Source: Tetradesmus obliquus (lineage: Eukaryota > Chlorophyta > Chlorophyceae > Sphaeropleales > Scenedesmaceae). From it: a DNA stretch of 64,000 nt. Positions 23,127-35,500 of the stretch are shown here, in pieces. The translations under genes were made by a program, and so were the position numbers. The DNA lies in assembly GCA_030272155.1 (NCBI GenBank), contig CP126195.1, positions 2,711,001-2,775,000 of the forward strand, read 5' to 3'. The notes below the pieces were generated by a model, which saw nothing but the letters and a program-made list of their open reading frames with translations, did no database searches and was not told the origin of the DNA. Within the stretch, counting starts at the first letter, position 1. Every line of letters begins with the position of its first letter.

Positions 23127-25559
23127 GCTGCAGGCGTGGTGATGGGCCAGGCCAAGCCGCTGCTGCGGCCCGCCGCGCTGCTGTGCCCTGAGATCCACGG
23201 CGAGACAGGCCTGGACGGGCCGCAGGGCGGGCCCGTGCTGCCACACAGCGGCAGGCAGGCCCTGCCCGGCAAGGCGGCCATCGTCATGTTTGAGGCCATA
23301 CAGCAGCACTACGGCCGGCAGCCGCAGCAGCGAGTGCAGCTTGTGTGCACGGGCGCGCTGACGAATGCGGCGCTGCTGCTGCTGCTGTACCCTGAGGTGG
23401 CGGGCATGATCGAGATCACCATCATGGGCGGCGCACTGGGGGTGAGCAACGGGGCAGCAGCAGCAGCAGCAGCAGCAAGTGGCACAAAGCTAATACGCCT
23501 CCAGCGCCAGCCATTACACACGCATCCCTCGCAGTACATGGATGCCAGCAGCAGCAGCAGCAGCAGCAGCGGCAGCAGCATGGCTGCTAACAGCGGGAAC
23601 ATCTGCATCTGGCGTTTATGTGCATGGTAGCGTGCAGAGCCACGTGCTGGCTGCTGGCTGTGTGCAGGTGGGCAACACCGGCCCTGTGCAGGAGTTCAAC
23701 ATCCAGGTGGACCCTGAGGCAGCCAAGGTGGTCTTTGAGGCAGGTGGGCACAGCAGCAGCAGCAGCAGCGGGTCATGCCAGGCTGCAGGTGGCTAGGATG
23801 CAACGTGTGTGTGCGCTAATGCTGTGCAACGGCCCGTTGGAAGCGCATCATGCAGTCTATGCTTTGCTGGGACTGCTGCTTTCTGCTGAACATCAAACTC
23901 CGACAATGAGCTGCAGCTTCGCCTGAAGCACACCACGCTGTTGCTGCGCGCTGTATGGTGTGCATGCTGCGCGCGCGGTGCTGCGTCAGGCGTGCCGCTG
24001 ACCATGGTGCCGCTGGAGGTGACACACACCGCCCTGGCCGCCCCTGAGGTGCTGGGCCGCATGTTCAGCAGGGGCGGGCCAGGCAGCATCAGCCCCTTCA
24101 AGGTGGGCAGCACTGGAGGCATGGTTGCGGCAGTGCTGAAGCGCACTGCATCACGTGCAGTGCCTGCGTAACAGGCTTGCTGCTGCTAATGCCACGACTT
24201 CAAGGACAAAATGGCATGATGTCCCGCAGCACGTGCTGGCAGAGAGCTTCGACTTGCCTGCTGGAGTGCTTGTTGTTGAGACCTCACATCATCAGGCACT
24301 GCTGGCATGTGTGACACCGCAGGTCACCACTTCACGTTCTGGAGATAGTCAGCTTTCAAGCCAGCACATGCATCGACAGCGACTCCCTGTCTGCTTTCAC
24401 CAATGTGGGCGGTACGTGTAAGCTGCTCCATCATTGCGCCTGCGCTGCATGTGCCTGCAGGCATTGGTGGAGCTGTTGCTGACCTTCTTTGCGTCCACCT
24501 ACAAGGAAGTGTTTGGCTTCCATGGCGGAGCACCACTGCACGACCCCTGTGCAATTGCTGCAGTCATTGCGCCCAGCATCTTCAAGGTGCGTGCACGGAG
24601 CATCTAGCATGGCGACATGCTGCATGCTGTGCATTGTCGAAGGATTTGTCTGCAGCAAAGGCCAGTGGCTCAGGCACTGCAAGAACGAGCTATCCCTGGT
24701 GGACTCTGAGTCCACCATACACTGCAGTGCAGACTCAGGTACACCTGCAACCCGTCTGTCAGCGCCCCCATCCCGACCTATCAGCGCCCGGCTGTCTCCT
24801 GCACCGCTAACAAGGGGAGTGGGGCGCAGATTGCTTGCTCAGATAGCTGCAGCTTACCAACGACATATGGCCATCTGTTTAGCAAATGAGGGTGTGAAGT
24901 GTTATGCATCCGCTGACAGCAGCGTCGCCTGACAGGCTGCTACTAAGATCTGAGTTTCTCACCATCCTTGTCAGACAAAGCAGTTGCCGTCCCGCCCCGC
25001 TGCAGTTTGAGCTGATGCGTGTGGACATTGAGACGGTCAGCCCCCTGGCTGCGGGCCAGACCGTGTGCGACATCTGGCACCAGAGCAGCGTACCCAAGAA
25101 CTGCAGGTGCGGCCGCAGCTGCGAGTTGAGTGCGCTGCTCCCAGGACGGCCTCCCAGCACACGCCCAAACATGCTTGCACAGTGCAGCAGTTCATTGCTG
25201 GCTGTTTGTGGTATGTTGCGCCAGAACAAGGTTGGGATATATAACTGAACGTAGTAAAACATCAGCAAAGGCGGGATGCTGCGCTTTGCGCTCCTGGCAC
25301 TCCTGTCGGGCGTGCGTTCTGTTGCTATGGCTGGGCTGTTTAACATGGCAATAAACCGTTGAGGCAGCATATGCTGCATGTATGACATGTGCATGTGCTG
25401 CTTGTCGCGATGTAACTGTGCTGCTGCAGGGTGGCCCGGCAGATGGACGTGGATGCATTCTGGGAGCTGATGCTGGCGGCAGTTGATGCCGCAGACCTGG
25501 CAGCACCCATGAACAAGCCGCAGCCCACACCTGATGCAGCAGCAGCGCAGGAGGGGTAG
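22488..25559 (+). CDS. Inosine-uridine preferring nucleoside hydrolase (ribohydrolase)
   Basis: Predicted to hydrolyse the N-glycosidic bond of purine or pyrimidine ribonucleosides for salvage. Eight exons keep frame: 22488-22613, 22787-22847, 23134-23441, 23668-23743, 23990-24102, 24461-24586, 25006-25106, 25430-25559, giving 346 residues, the usual length of the family. Diagnostic motifs: N-terminal Ca/ribose-binding DCDPGHNDAMAILLAG (residues 9-24), NQVVEKTTRNAL, PEIHGETGLDG (His84), MGGALGVGNTGPVQEFN, and HDP (His255-Asp256). The ATG at 22488 fits the family N terminus and sits 10 bases after a CTGCTGTAG acceptor, suggesting a 5' UTR intron. Oddity: the usual DPGxDD motif reads DPGHND, so the first of the paired Asp residues is Asn15. 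Several introns end in CTG-rich tracts. The closest pattern is yeast URH1-like. Family assignment is secure; substrate preference is not readable. Confidence 0.93.
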
Positions 25560-27565
25560 CATACAAGCAGCTTAGCATACTTCCGGGCATGCACTCTCTG
25601 CATCCCCTTTTTTTGGTTGCCAAGGGGGACCCATCCCACGCAGTCAGCTCCCACTACCTTGCTGCAGCATTGGCCGCAGCGCAGACATCCCTTTGCCGTG
25701 CAGAGTACTTTCTGCGTGCATCAAGCGGTCCACATCCAGCTGTCAACATGATCTGCCACATACTGTAGCATTTGAAGTGTTCTTGATAAATCGCTGATCA
25801 AGAAAAACTCAAGCACTGCGCTTCGTCTGCCGACTTGGTGCCAGTGCTGCTGTTGGCGTTGCCGCCAAGTGCTGAGTTGGCACAGCATATGCAGCTACAC
25901 CTGCTTCGCATGGCCAGAGTGCTGCACCTTGCTGCAGCCTGTGACGGTAGTATGGACGACTTGCCGCAAGTCATGTGGCACGCGGTTTTACTAATAGTAT
26001 AGTAGTATGTGGCGCTGGCAACCTGAGCATTGCTGCAGGCAAAGACGGTCATTTCCTTGTGTTGCGTCGCAACTCAAATGCTGGTTTGTTCATGCAGTCT
26101 GCTGCAAGGCACTGCCTTGCTGCAAGGTGCGGCACTTGGCAGGCCCTGGCACATCTTGTTGCACGAGGATGTTGCAAGCCTTGGCGCGCATCATCGGCTG
26201 CAGTGGCAATTGCCTGCCACATATGGATGCCATGCAACTGCATGCAGTGACCAACCTATGCGCAGCCGCTCAGGGGCCCTCAGGGCCGGTCTCTGCTTAT
26301 TAGGCCAAATCCAGTCATGCTCTGCTTCTTCCAGTCATGTCCTTGAACAGAGCCCTGGCATTGCATTTGGCCATAGATCCATATGCAAGCATGCACGACC
26401 GTGTCCTGTGTACATTCTGCGAACCACAGCATGCTGCTGATGGTTTTAGCTGTGGTGCTGCTGCAATAGGTCAGCGCTGCAGCTGCTGCAAGCGTTGCTG
26501 CCCTGTCACCCGATACAGATTTTGAGATGTGCCAAACAAATCAAACAGCGGCTGCTGAGTTCACTGTCTGATGCAGATCCTGGAGCTTGCGCAAAGCTGT
26601 ACTACGTTAGAAACACATGCTAGCATGGCGCCACGTGCATCAATGACCATGTTACACCGCTAACTCAAAGCCTGTCTACAATCAATACAGCGGTGCAACC
26701 GAACACTGCAAGCTGCGAAGAACACGCACAGCTGCTACTCAACAGCCAAGACATCTGCTGCTGCACTGCGACTGCTGCTGGCAGCACACTGCTGTGCTGT
26801 TTCCTCACAAGACCCTCCAGGGGCCTCACCCGTATGCTGCACTGTTGCCACACATGCAAGCTCCGCCGCTGGCTACATCGCTGTGGCCTCTTGGCGCGGG
26901 CCGAGCTGCCCGGCAGATCCGTCTCCTATCAACCTACTCTGTCACCCCACAAGTCATCTTGTCAAGCTGCTATCATGCCACTTGTCCGCAACGCCGGCAC
27001 CGTGCTGATTGTGGATGCTGCAGTATCAGGTGCTGCGTAGACCTGGCTCTGCTGCTGCTGCTGCTGCGTCAGCTGCATGAACAGCAGCATGCAGCTGGCC
27101 TCCAGCTTGGCTATGACACCCACCACTGCTGTACAGCGCTTGCTGCATTGTGGTAGCAGCCACCACAGTTGCTGTTTGCGTAAGCCGCAGCTGCCAACGG
27201 CTTCTGTTCGCGTAAGCTGCAGCTACCAACGGTCCACAGCAGCTTAGTCCTGCTGAAGCGCCGTGGGCCTGCTGCTGCCAGTGCTGCCGCCAGCGCTGCT
27301 GGTGCACGTCTTATACTGCAAGCCCGCTTATGGCTTGACAGTGGGCACCTCCTTGAGCTCAGTGATCACTGCGTACAATGCAGTGCACAGCAACAGCATC
27401 ACAGCAAATTTGCAACATATCAAAGATGCTGGGCAGCACCACAGCAAATGTGCAGCTAGAGTGGGGTTGCAACCCCGCTTCTGCCTGTGCTGCTGATGTT
27501 ACTGCTGGTGCTGCTTCTGCCTCCAAAGCAAGTGCTGCCGTGCTGCTGGCCGCTATCGCTGCTCA
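25560..27565. other. 2-kb region with no supported gene
   Basis: Holds only short ORFs with no family signature and with frames broken by stops. A poly(A)-signal-like context was not evident. A short inverted repeat (CTTGAT...ATCAAG) lies near 25780-25802. Any 3' exon of the minus-strand ATP synthase epsilon gene would lie in the right half of this interval. Confidence 0.5.
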
Positions 27566-27757
27566 TCACGCACCTGAAGTTCCCTGCTTGCCGTCTGCCC
27601 ACGTAGCGCTCCTGAAATAGATGGCTTGCCGCTGAATAGCCTTGGTCTTGAAGGGCTCCTTCAGCACACCGCGCATCAGGTCTGCGCAGATGTTTGCATA
27701 GCGAAGGTAGGTCATGCCTGCTGCCCTATAAAACGGGCCGGCCGCTGGCTGGCACAT
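27566..27757 (-). CDS. Mitochondrial F1Fo ATP synthase subunit epsilon
   Basis: A 63-codon frame containing GPFYRAAGMTYLRYANICAD, then LMRGVLKEPFKTKA and a C-terminal WADGKQG. It matches the small plant/algal mitochondrial F1 epsilon subunit (central-stalk component, about 60-75 residues; conserved [FW]RAAGMTY, LKEP[FY]K and WADGK). The ATG at 27755-27757 gives a normal length without a long presequence, as in this family. The last codons read GTS-GA-stop across TCAG|GTGCGT, which matches a 5' splice site used elsewhere here. The real C terminus may therefore lie in a further exon at lower coordinates. Divergent from the first VAMP gene, with 324 bp between the start codons. Confidence 0.82.
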   Translation of the reverse strand: MCQPAAGPFYRAAGMTYLRYANICADLMRGVLKEPFKTKAIQRQAIYFRSATWADGKQGTSGA

Positions 27758-28081
27758 GATGAAGCGATCTGGTGCAGCACAGCAGCTAGTTGGCAGGGGC
27801 CACGCTACACGCAAGCTGGTGAATAGACAGCAATCACTATTGCCTTGAGCAAATGATGAGAAAAGTTCTTGATCTAGGCTCTCAGGAAGTCGGGTGAGCG
27901 TGTGACAAGCTTATGCTCGAGTGTGACATGAACTAGACGCTCCTCAACCCTCCTTTCACGGTCTACACGATCACTTCGAGTCGATAAGCCGTGACTGAAG
28001 TATATTGCGAATCGACATTGCTCGACACGCACTCTTGCAGGGCAACTTCTCCCAGCGCAACTCCGAACTCACGCAGACACC
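27758..28081. promoter_or_regulatory. Divergent intergenic region between ATP synthase epsilon and VAMP gene A
   Basis: 324 bp separate two start codons pointing away from each other, so both promoters and 5' UTRs must lie here or in unseen leader exons. It contains AT-rich stretches (TGAAGTATATTGCG) but no clear TATA box. This is assigned by position only. Confidence 0.4.
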
Positions 28082-30096
28082 ATGCCTGGTTTGGTCTATA
28101 CGTTTGTGGCGCGTGGGACAACGGTGTTGGCAGAGTATGCAGCCATCAGTGGCAACTTCAAGACAGTGGGCATCGAGTGCCTGCAGAATGCTCAAATGCA
28201 GGAGGACAAGTTCGTGGTGACAGCAGACCAGTACGCATTCAACTATCTGGTACAACAAGGCTACAGTAAGTGCCAGCTTGCTGACGCTGCAGCAAAGTAT
28301 GCTGCTGCCGCCGCTGCTGCTGCAGCTGCCATGCTTCCCTTGCCAGCTTGCACTAGCAACAAGATTGCTGTGCGTAGCACAGAGCTGCACGTGTGTGTTC
28401 ATGGTTGCCATGCTTGATGTTGTCCTGGCGGCAGCAGCAGCAGCAGCAGCAGCAACAGCTCCACCACCATCAACACTCCCATGTCCCGCCTCCTGTGCTG
28501 CGTGTGTGCTGCAGCCTACCTGGTGGTGGCTGATGAGGCGTATGGCCGTCAGATCCCCTTTGCCTTCCTGGAACGTGCGGCTGACGCCTTCACTGAAAAG
28601 TTTGGCGAGAAAGGCCGCACAGCAGCAGAGGGCAGCCTGAACGCCAGCTTCAGGTGTGCGGCAGCGACGCTGAGGCACTGCCTGGTAGGCAGGCAGTGCA
28701 CAGCGTGCCGGTACAGCTGTGGAGGTGGTTGTGCGTTAGCAGCAGATGATTCCGCTGCTGGGGATGTGCTGTAGGATCGTGCATTGCTGGGTCAGCCGTT
28801 GCAACAACAAGGGCTGGCCATCAAGGGCAATCTTGCTGCAGGTTCTCTGTGTGCTCTGCAGTGGGCGAGCATGCTGCAAATTGATGTGGATGGTATTATG
28901 TTTTTGCGCTGGTGCTGTGTTGGCTTGCTGACAGCAAGTACATACAAGCGAGGTGGCCGTGCTTTGTGCTGAACATAAAAGCGCTTGCCTGACTGACTGA
29001 CTGGCTGCCTGCTGTCCTGCCTGCCTGGCTGTGCCACCTGGCTGCAGCCCTGTGCTGCAGCGCCAGCTGACCTACTGCATGGAGCACCCAGAGGAGATCA
29101 GCAAGATGGCCTCAGTGCAGCGCAAGGTGGGCAGCGCAGGGCAGCGCAGGGCGGCAGCAGCTCAGCCAGCCAAGCATTGACAGCCGGCTGCATGTGTGCC
29201 ACAGGAGCACCCCACACAGTTGCAAGCAGCAGCGCCAAGCTAGCAGGCGCACTAGCTGACTCAGCTGTCCTGTACATCCGCCTGTACGGCAGCTGGCGGT
29301 GTGCTGTGTCAGAGTGTGCTGTTGCAGCAACAATGCCTAGTGCTGACGCCATGGCCTACTTCTGTGCTGCTGCTTGCTGCTGCTTGCCGCGTGTGTGCCA
29401 GGTTGACGAGGTGAAGGGCATCATGCTGCAGAACGTGGAGCAGGTGCTGGTGCGTGGCGAGCGGCTGGACGTGCTGGTGGATAGGACCGACGACCTGCGG
29501 GACCAGGTGGGCAGCAGTGACAGCAGCAGGCCCTGCAGCAGCACAACAGCAGGTTGAGGACGCATTGTGTGTGTGCTGGGCGGCAATGCCTGTATATGGG
29601 TTGCATGCTGTCAGGTGCGCGAGTGGGATCGGGGGCCTGCAAGGCGCATGCCAGAAAATGGTGCTTTTTGTAATGAGCAGCAGGACATGCTGCCAGGCAT
29701 CGCGTCCAAACTGTAAGCATTGTTTTTCAGGGCGTGCGCTGCACAATGAACTACAACTGATTGTCTGTTGCTGCTGCTGCGTGCTGCGTGCTGCAGGCGC
29801 ACCGCTTCCAGAAGCAGGGCACGCAGCTGCGCAAGCGCATGTGGTGGCAGAACTTCCGCATGAAGCTCATCGTGATCGGCGTGGTGGTGCTGCTGGTGGT
29901 GGTCATCTTCCTGCTGGCGTGCTTCACCAACGGCAGGAACTGCCTCAAGACGGGCGCGCACAGCAGTGGCAGCCCCAACGCAGCAGCACCGCCAGCAGTG
30001 CCAGGCCTCAACGGTGCAGACCTGCCCAGCACACCATCAGCGGTGGTGCCAGGCACGCCCAACTTGGCTCCTGCAGTGCCGGCGGGATCTGGCTAG
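28082..30096 (+). CDS. VAMP7-type longin R-SNARE (VAMP72-like), copy A
   Basis: Predicted membrane-anchored R-SNARE for vesicle fusion in the secretory or endosomal system. Five exons: 28082-28265, 28515-28653, 29048-29126, 29402-29506, 29797-30096, encoding 268 residues. Longin domain about 1-110 (MPGLVYTFVARGTTVLAEYA; later GRQIPFAFLER). SNARE motif about 127-185 with zero-layer Arg152 (VLVRGERLDVL). WWQN precedes a transmembrane segment at about 193-212. Exon 3 requires the acceptor at 29047, not the closer CTGCAG at 29060, to keep SPVLQRQLTYC in frame. Unusual: after the anchor there is a tail of about 56 residues rich in Pro/Ala/Ser/Gly, which would be lumenal or extracellular; most VAMPs stop within a few residues. 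First of three paralogues on this strand. Assignment to the VAMP72 subgroup is by resemblance to plant proteins. Confidence 0.92.
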
Positions 30097-31183
30097 TTGC
30101 TGCAGGCGCGACATGTATCATACACTAACTGCTGTTGTGGAGGATCTGTTTACAATGTTGTGGCACATATTGACAGAGGGATTGCATTTGGGTGTGTGTG
30201 AGCAGTCTGGCGACGCAGTATGCCTGTAACATATGTGCAGGTAAAATACAAGCTACGCAGCTGGGTGCTCAGTCAATAGTGGAGTACAGGTGTGGGTTGG
30301 CGCTGCTCTGCTGATTTGCTTGTATTGCGCGACTGGCCAAGCTGCCATTGAGGCGCAACTCCTTGCTCCTTGCTTGATTGGCTGTTCGTTGAAGCAGAGT
30401 ACTGTCTTGGCGACAAGTGTAGGTTATGGTTATGCCTCAAGCTCTGCAGTTTGGCTGGATCAAAGTTTGCTTGACGTGACATGAAGTACACACATCATGT
30501 AGCATGTGTTGTCGCAGACCAGAATGAGCTTGAGAGCTCACTGGTGGTTTGCAGTTGTAGGCTGACAGTGGCAAGTAGGAGTATGTGTTGCTGTGCCTCT
30601 GGCTGTGCTAAGCGCAAACACGTTTTGGTGGTTGTTGTTGCTGTTAGCCACGCGTTGCAAACATTTCGTGGTCCAGTGGTCCCGTGATGTGGAACACTGC
30701 AGACAGTCTGGCTGTAACTGATGAAGATCTATAAGTGTGCCGTGACTGGCGGCATTCTGGTGCACAAGCGTAAATAGCAAGACTGAGTTCGCTGAATACT
30801 CTGCAGAAAGAGATCGGGAGCAAGCAGGGCGAGTAAGTGCTCGCTGTCATCATCATTCAAATGTTCCCCCTCAGTTCGTCAACCGTTTGACCAGGTCCCA
30901 AACATGTGACACGTATCCAGGTCCCAATGCCCTGCGAGGCACCGATACGACATTACATGTGTATATGATCTAATTGCTGCTCGTTCCAGACAGCTGCTAC
31001 CAGCACAACTCGGAAGCTTGAACAGCTTTGGCACCTTCTTTCACTCGCCAGCCAGCAAGTGCGCAGGATATTGAGCACACATAACACAACACGAAGGCAG
31101 AGCTCAAATCAAAGCCGGCAACTGAACAAGACGACAGCCCATTGTGCTGAGCAGCAGTCCCGCCCTGAGCAACCAACAGCAGC
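30097..31183. other. Intergenic region between VAMP genes A and B
   Basis: 1.09 kb. No coding exon was recognised; it presumably holds the 3' UTR of copy A and the promoter and 5' UTR of copy B. Confidence 0.5.
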
Positions 31184-33004
31184 ATGCCGCTCATCTACTC
31201 GTTTGTGGCAAGGGATGACAAAACTGTGCTGGCAGAGTACTCCCCATATCGTGGAAACTTCAACACAGTTGCGCTAGAGTGCCTGCAGCATCTGCAGCCA
31301 GGTACGTACAATCACTGGCACTTGCTCTGTTCCTGGAGGCAGCTCAAGTCCCACTGCATGCCGCTTGCTACGAAGCACCAGGATCAGCAGCAATCACAAA
31401 CATGCACTGAGCCTCTGTTGGGCTTCAAATCAGCAACATCTACAGTGCTCTCTTCATTGCAGAGCAAAGCAAGCTGACCATCGCATGCGACAAGCACACA
31501 TTCAACTTCACAAGAAGGGAGCAGTTTGTCTTCCTGGTGGTTGCGGTGAGCAAGGCGGAGTTATGCCATCTAGCACGTACTGTGCAAAATGTCCAGTAGC
31601 AAGCTCAGCAGCGTGAGCGTAGATTGCAGAAGCATTCAAAACAGCAATGGCAGCAGCTGACCTAATGATGGTGCATGTTGCCTCACCATGATTGCTTGCA
31701 GGACGAGGCATTTGGGCGCCAGATCCCCTTTGCTTTTCTGGAGCGCGTGAGCGATGAGTTCATTGCTGGATTTGCCTCAAAGGGCAAGACTGCAGCCCAG
31801 CACAGCATGGACCGCTCATTTGGGGCCAAGCTCAAGCAGCACATGGTGTGTACAGTGGTATGGAGCGCAGCTCATGGTTTTCACTGCTGTGACAACATGC
31901 TGTCAGGTTTCACGAGCAGAGCAGCACCAATCGCATCTGCCACATATCACGCACGAAATCTATGTTTGCCCGTTGCTCGGTCATGTGCTGATATGGCATG
32001 CCTGCTTGCAGGAGTACTGCACAAACAACCCAGATGAGATCAGCCGCGTGGCTGGAGTGCAGCGCAAAGTGGATGAGGTCAAGAACAGTGAGTGGCGTCA
32101 CCCCTTATAGCTACATGTGGTGTCATCAGGAATTGTTCACAAGGCATGCTTGCATGCTTGCCGTAGGGTAGGCAGTGCCCCATGACCATATGTTTCTGCT
32201 TCCCACCTCAATGCTGCTAACAGACCTCCTTCATGTGCCGCTGCCTTTCTGCTGCGTCATGCCGTTCGCGCTATGCTACTTGCCGCGTCACCGACGCCTA
32301 TGCTACCTGTGCTGGCAGTCATGATTGAGAACCTAGACAAGTGAGCTGCTTGCTGGTGTAATGCGGCCATGCCACCGCTAGCTTGGCCTCATACTTATGT
32401 CCATGTTCATACTGTTGGGCGACGGCAGCAGCAGTAGCATTTTAGCAGGCCATTTAGCATTTTAGCAGCAGTAGCGTGCACACAGGGAGACGAGGCAGCA
32501 ACTTCAGGCATGTGGTTGGCAGCCAAGTAAACAAAGGGCGATCCATCCTTGCTACTGCTGCCTCATGCCACTCTTCACACACCCACCTCGTGCCTGCCAC
32601 CTGACAGGGTGCTGGAGCGTGGCGAGCGCATTGAGCTGCTGGTGCACCAGACGGAGGAGCTGCGCAACCACGCGCAGATGTTCCAGAAGCAGGGCAGGGC
32701 GCTGCGCAGCAACATGTGGTGGCAGAACATGCGCATTAAGCTTATTGTGGTGCTGGTGGTGCTGCTGCTGGTTGTGGTCATCTTCCTGCTGGCTTGCTTT
32801 GCAGGTGAGGAAACAAAGACAGCAGTTATCTGCTGTGAATCACCGCATCAGGTTTTAAACCAAGCACAGCAGTCTGCAGGCTGAACTGAAACTTCCAGCA
32901 GCGTCTCTGCATGATCTTGTTATGATCCTGCTGACGCATCTTGTTTTTTGTGCTTTGCAGGGCCCACCAAGTGCATCAAGAAGCACAACGCTGCAGCGCA
33001 GTAG
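31184..33004 (+). CDS. VAMP7-type longin R-SNARE (VAMP72-like), copy B
   Basis: Seven exons in frame: 31184-31301, 31463-31545, 31702-31845, 32012-32087, 32319-32340, 32608-32804, 32961-33004, giving 227 residues. Longin domain begins MPLIYSFVARDDKTVLAEY and includes DEAFGRQIPFAFLER. The SNARE motif has zero-layer Arg152 (VLERGERIELLV), then MWWQN and a transmembrane segment at about 193-212 (KLIVVLVVLLLVVVIFLLAC). The lumenal tail is only about 14 residues (GPTKCIKKHN...), the normal VAMP7 layout. Exon 5 is a 22-nt microexon encoding IMIENLD. Its intron positions differ from copies A and C although the proteins align without net gaps up to the anchor. This is the most canonical of the three copies. 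Confidence 0.92.
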
Positions 33005-35500
33005 ACGGCAGCAACATAAGCTTTGCACAGTATGAGCATCAGTGCGCAGAGACGCTGATGCAGGAGCCCTCTGCTCCATGGTAGCTGTGCGATGTTCACG
33101 GAGTCTGTGATGTAGCACACTGAGCTCTGGCTGGCAGCTAGGCAACCTGCGGCACAACACAGCATGAACAAGGCAGCCATGTGTGCCATCAAGCTATGTA
33201 TGGGGTGCATATATAGTCAGCCTCAAACTCTGGGGAGATGGGCATCGGCGGGTGTCAGCTGAGTAGCGCACTATTCGCATGTTGGGCCAGAAGTTTACAC
33301 TCAGCTGCTGACAGTCTGTTTCTGCATGTATCAAGTGTTGTGACATACCCTGTACTTTAATTAGGATGCCCACATGGGCGAATTTGCATGCCCACAGCCC
33401 AGCTGATGCTTCGTATCAAAATCTGTGTCCAAAACACAAGACACAATATGTGGGTGGATGCGCTGCTGTTCAATGAGATGTTCAGAACAGCTAGCAGCGC
33501 ATAGACATGCGAGTCGTGCCTGTAAATCTGATGTCTTGTCCTTCTGTCTTGTTCTGGTTGAAAAAGTGTGGCCACAGCAGCAGCTGCGCTGCGTGACAGT
33601 ACCATGTCCTGCATGTACACTACTGCGCTAAAATGCTAAGCAGCTGTTGTGCCTTTTGCTGAGTGTTCTTGATTCAGGCAGGTTTCACAGCCATGTTTTG
33701 TTAGGTATTTTTCCACGTTGGTGACAGGCTGTCACACAAGACATGCACCATCCTTTTACTTGCTTTTGCATGGCTCTCATCAGAAGTAGAATACCAAGAG
33801 TCGTAGTAAATTGCACGGCCCTGCCAGGGCAGTGCCTTGATGTCAGCCTCGCAGTCACGTTGCACCAAAACAAGCAGGAACTCTGTTGGGCAGCTGGCCA
33901 GCATTGCAGTGCTTCCAACATCAAAGCACAGCCAACATCACGCCACAGGGCTGAACAGCAGCCCTCAGCCGTCAGTAGCAAGTGACCCAGCGCCCGTAAC
34001 GCATGCAGCTTTACACTTGCACCCTCAGACACCAGGGTGTTGCTGCAAATGAGCCGACAAGTGCAACTACGGGGCCCGCAAGCATAACTGGCACCGGTGA
34101 GGCCAGTAACTGCGCCACAGAGCACACCTGTCGCACGCACTGTGATGCTGCGCATAAACAGGTTTTAGCCACCAGGGCAATTGCAGCGCTTTGACCAAAT
34201 TGGCGCCAAGCTGCTGCCTGCTTATGCGATGCTTGGAAGTCAAAGCACCACATTCCTGGCTTACTGTCGCAGCAAGCATCATGCTGCGCACCTTGAAAGC
34301 TGCGAGCACGAGAACACAGGCACATATAATTATTGCTTGCAATTTCAAGGCAACAACAGCGCGCAGAAGGCATCTGCCTTCCATACCATGTGCTGCGCAG
34401 CACACCAAGTTTCACCTGGCTGACCTATACAACTGTTGTACAATGACCCCACATCTACATGCGGGTGAAGGGTTGCAATGAAGCAACTACATACAGCTCC
34501 CTTTGTGCGTACAGATAAATGCTGTCAGCCTAACTAGCTCAAACAAGAAAACACGCTGACAAAACACGCTCATTGCCCTGCATGCCTTGCACTATGGGCT
34601 AACCAAGTCTGTTGGCCATTCATGCGCAGCCCATTAGATGAGCCACAAGACATTTGTCCAAACCACCACGTAGCACACTGCTACATCAGCAGTTGGCATC
34701 ACTGCTGTCTAAATTGTCAGTTGCAAAATCAGACACACATGCCATAGCCCCTGGAACAGTCTGACGTACAACAGGGGAGGGTATCTACACTTGTTGACTG
34801 CACAGCATTGACGCTACCATGCCCAAAGTATAGCAATGCAGAAGGCAGTCGTGTCTGGCATTTCGCAGCCAGTCAAGCAGTCTAGCCAAAGTGCTAAAAC
34901 CACGTCGTTTCAAGGTAGCATGCATTAGCACATTTAAGCCATTGCTGCAACAGCTTCACAACTTTATCTGGCAACATTTCAGCTGCAAGTAAATGCAAGC
35001 ACAGGCCTACCAGCTTGTCGTGCTATAGCATGTACACTAAGCGCATGCGCTGGGCCGACCAGCACGTCACATCAGTTGGCGAAGCGCACCCTGCACCAGT
35101 GTGTCAGACTAGTATACATGTTCAGCATGCACTGCCAGCATGCTCATGCTGCTGCACGAGAAGCTCAGCTTGTGCACACGCCATTGTACTATGCAGTTCA
35201 GCCCTGAAAGCTGTTGTCGGCAACACAAAAGCGTCAACAGCCGATAGCACACACCTCCTGCTGCCTAGCGAAGTGGAGGCTGCCAAGCAAGCACCCCTTG
35301 GCACCTGTGCTCCAGCAGACGTCAGCAGTGCGACAGACCTGGCTCCGCTGCTCAACAGCACAGCTGGGGTAAAGCTGCCAGGGACAAGGCACCCAGCTGC
35401 TGCTAGCATCGTGCCAGAATCTGCGGAAGCAGCACATAGGGCTGCTGCCAACCACTGCTGTGGCTTGCAGGCCGCACAGCCAGCACTGGTCGGCTGACGG
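33005..35500. other. 2.5-kb region without an assigned gene
   Basis: No complete gene was recognised. The only coding-like stretch is on the minus strand at about 33701-33904 (described separately). The plus-strand ORF at 35015-35497 (160 codons) lacks family motifs, and its 3' end lies beside the unidentified minus-strand gene; I do not support it as a gene. Confidence 0.45.
33701..33904 (-). CDS. Possible 3' exon of an unidentified gene
   Basis: Minus-strand frame containing VQRDCEADIKALPWQGRA, then IYYDSWYST and a C-terminal CDSLSPTWKNT before a TAA stop at 33701-33703. Composition looks protein-like (balanced, few Cys, no triplet repeat), unlike the many spurious ORFs nearby. An acceptor-like CCAG lies just upstream on the minus strand. 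No upstream exon was identified and the family is unknown. It could be a decayed fragment. Confidence 0.25.
   Translation of the reverse strand: MLASCPTEFLLVLVQRDCEADIKALPWQGRAIYYDSWYSTSDESHAKASKRMVHVLCDSLSPTWKNT

Noticed and set aside
35015..35497. 160-codon plus-strand ORF
   Set aside because: No domain or splice context; composition is Ala/Cys-biased like other chance ORFs here.
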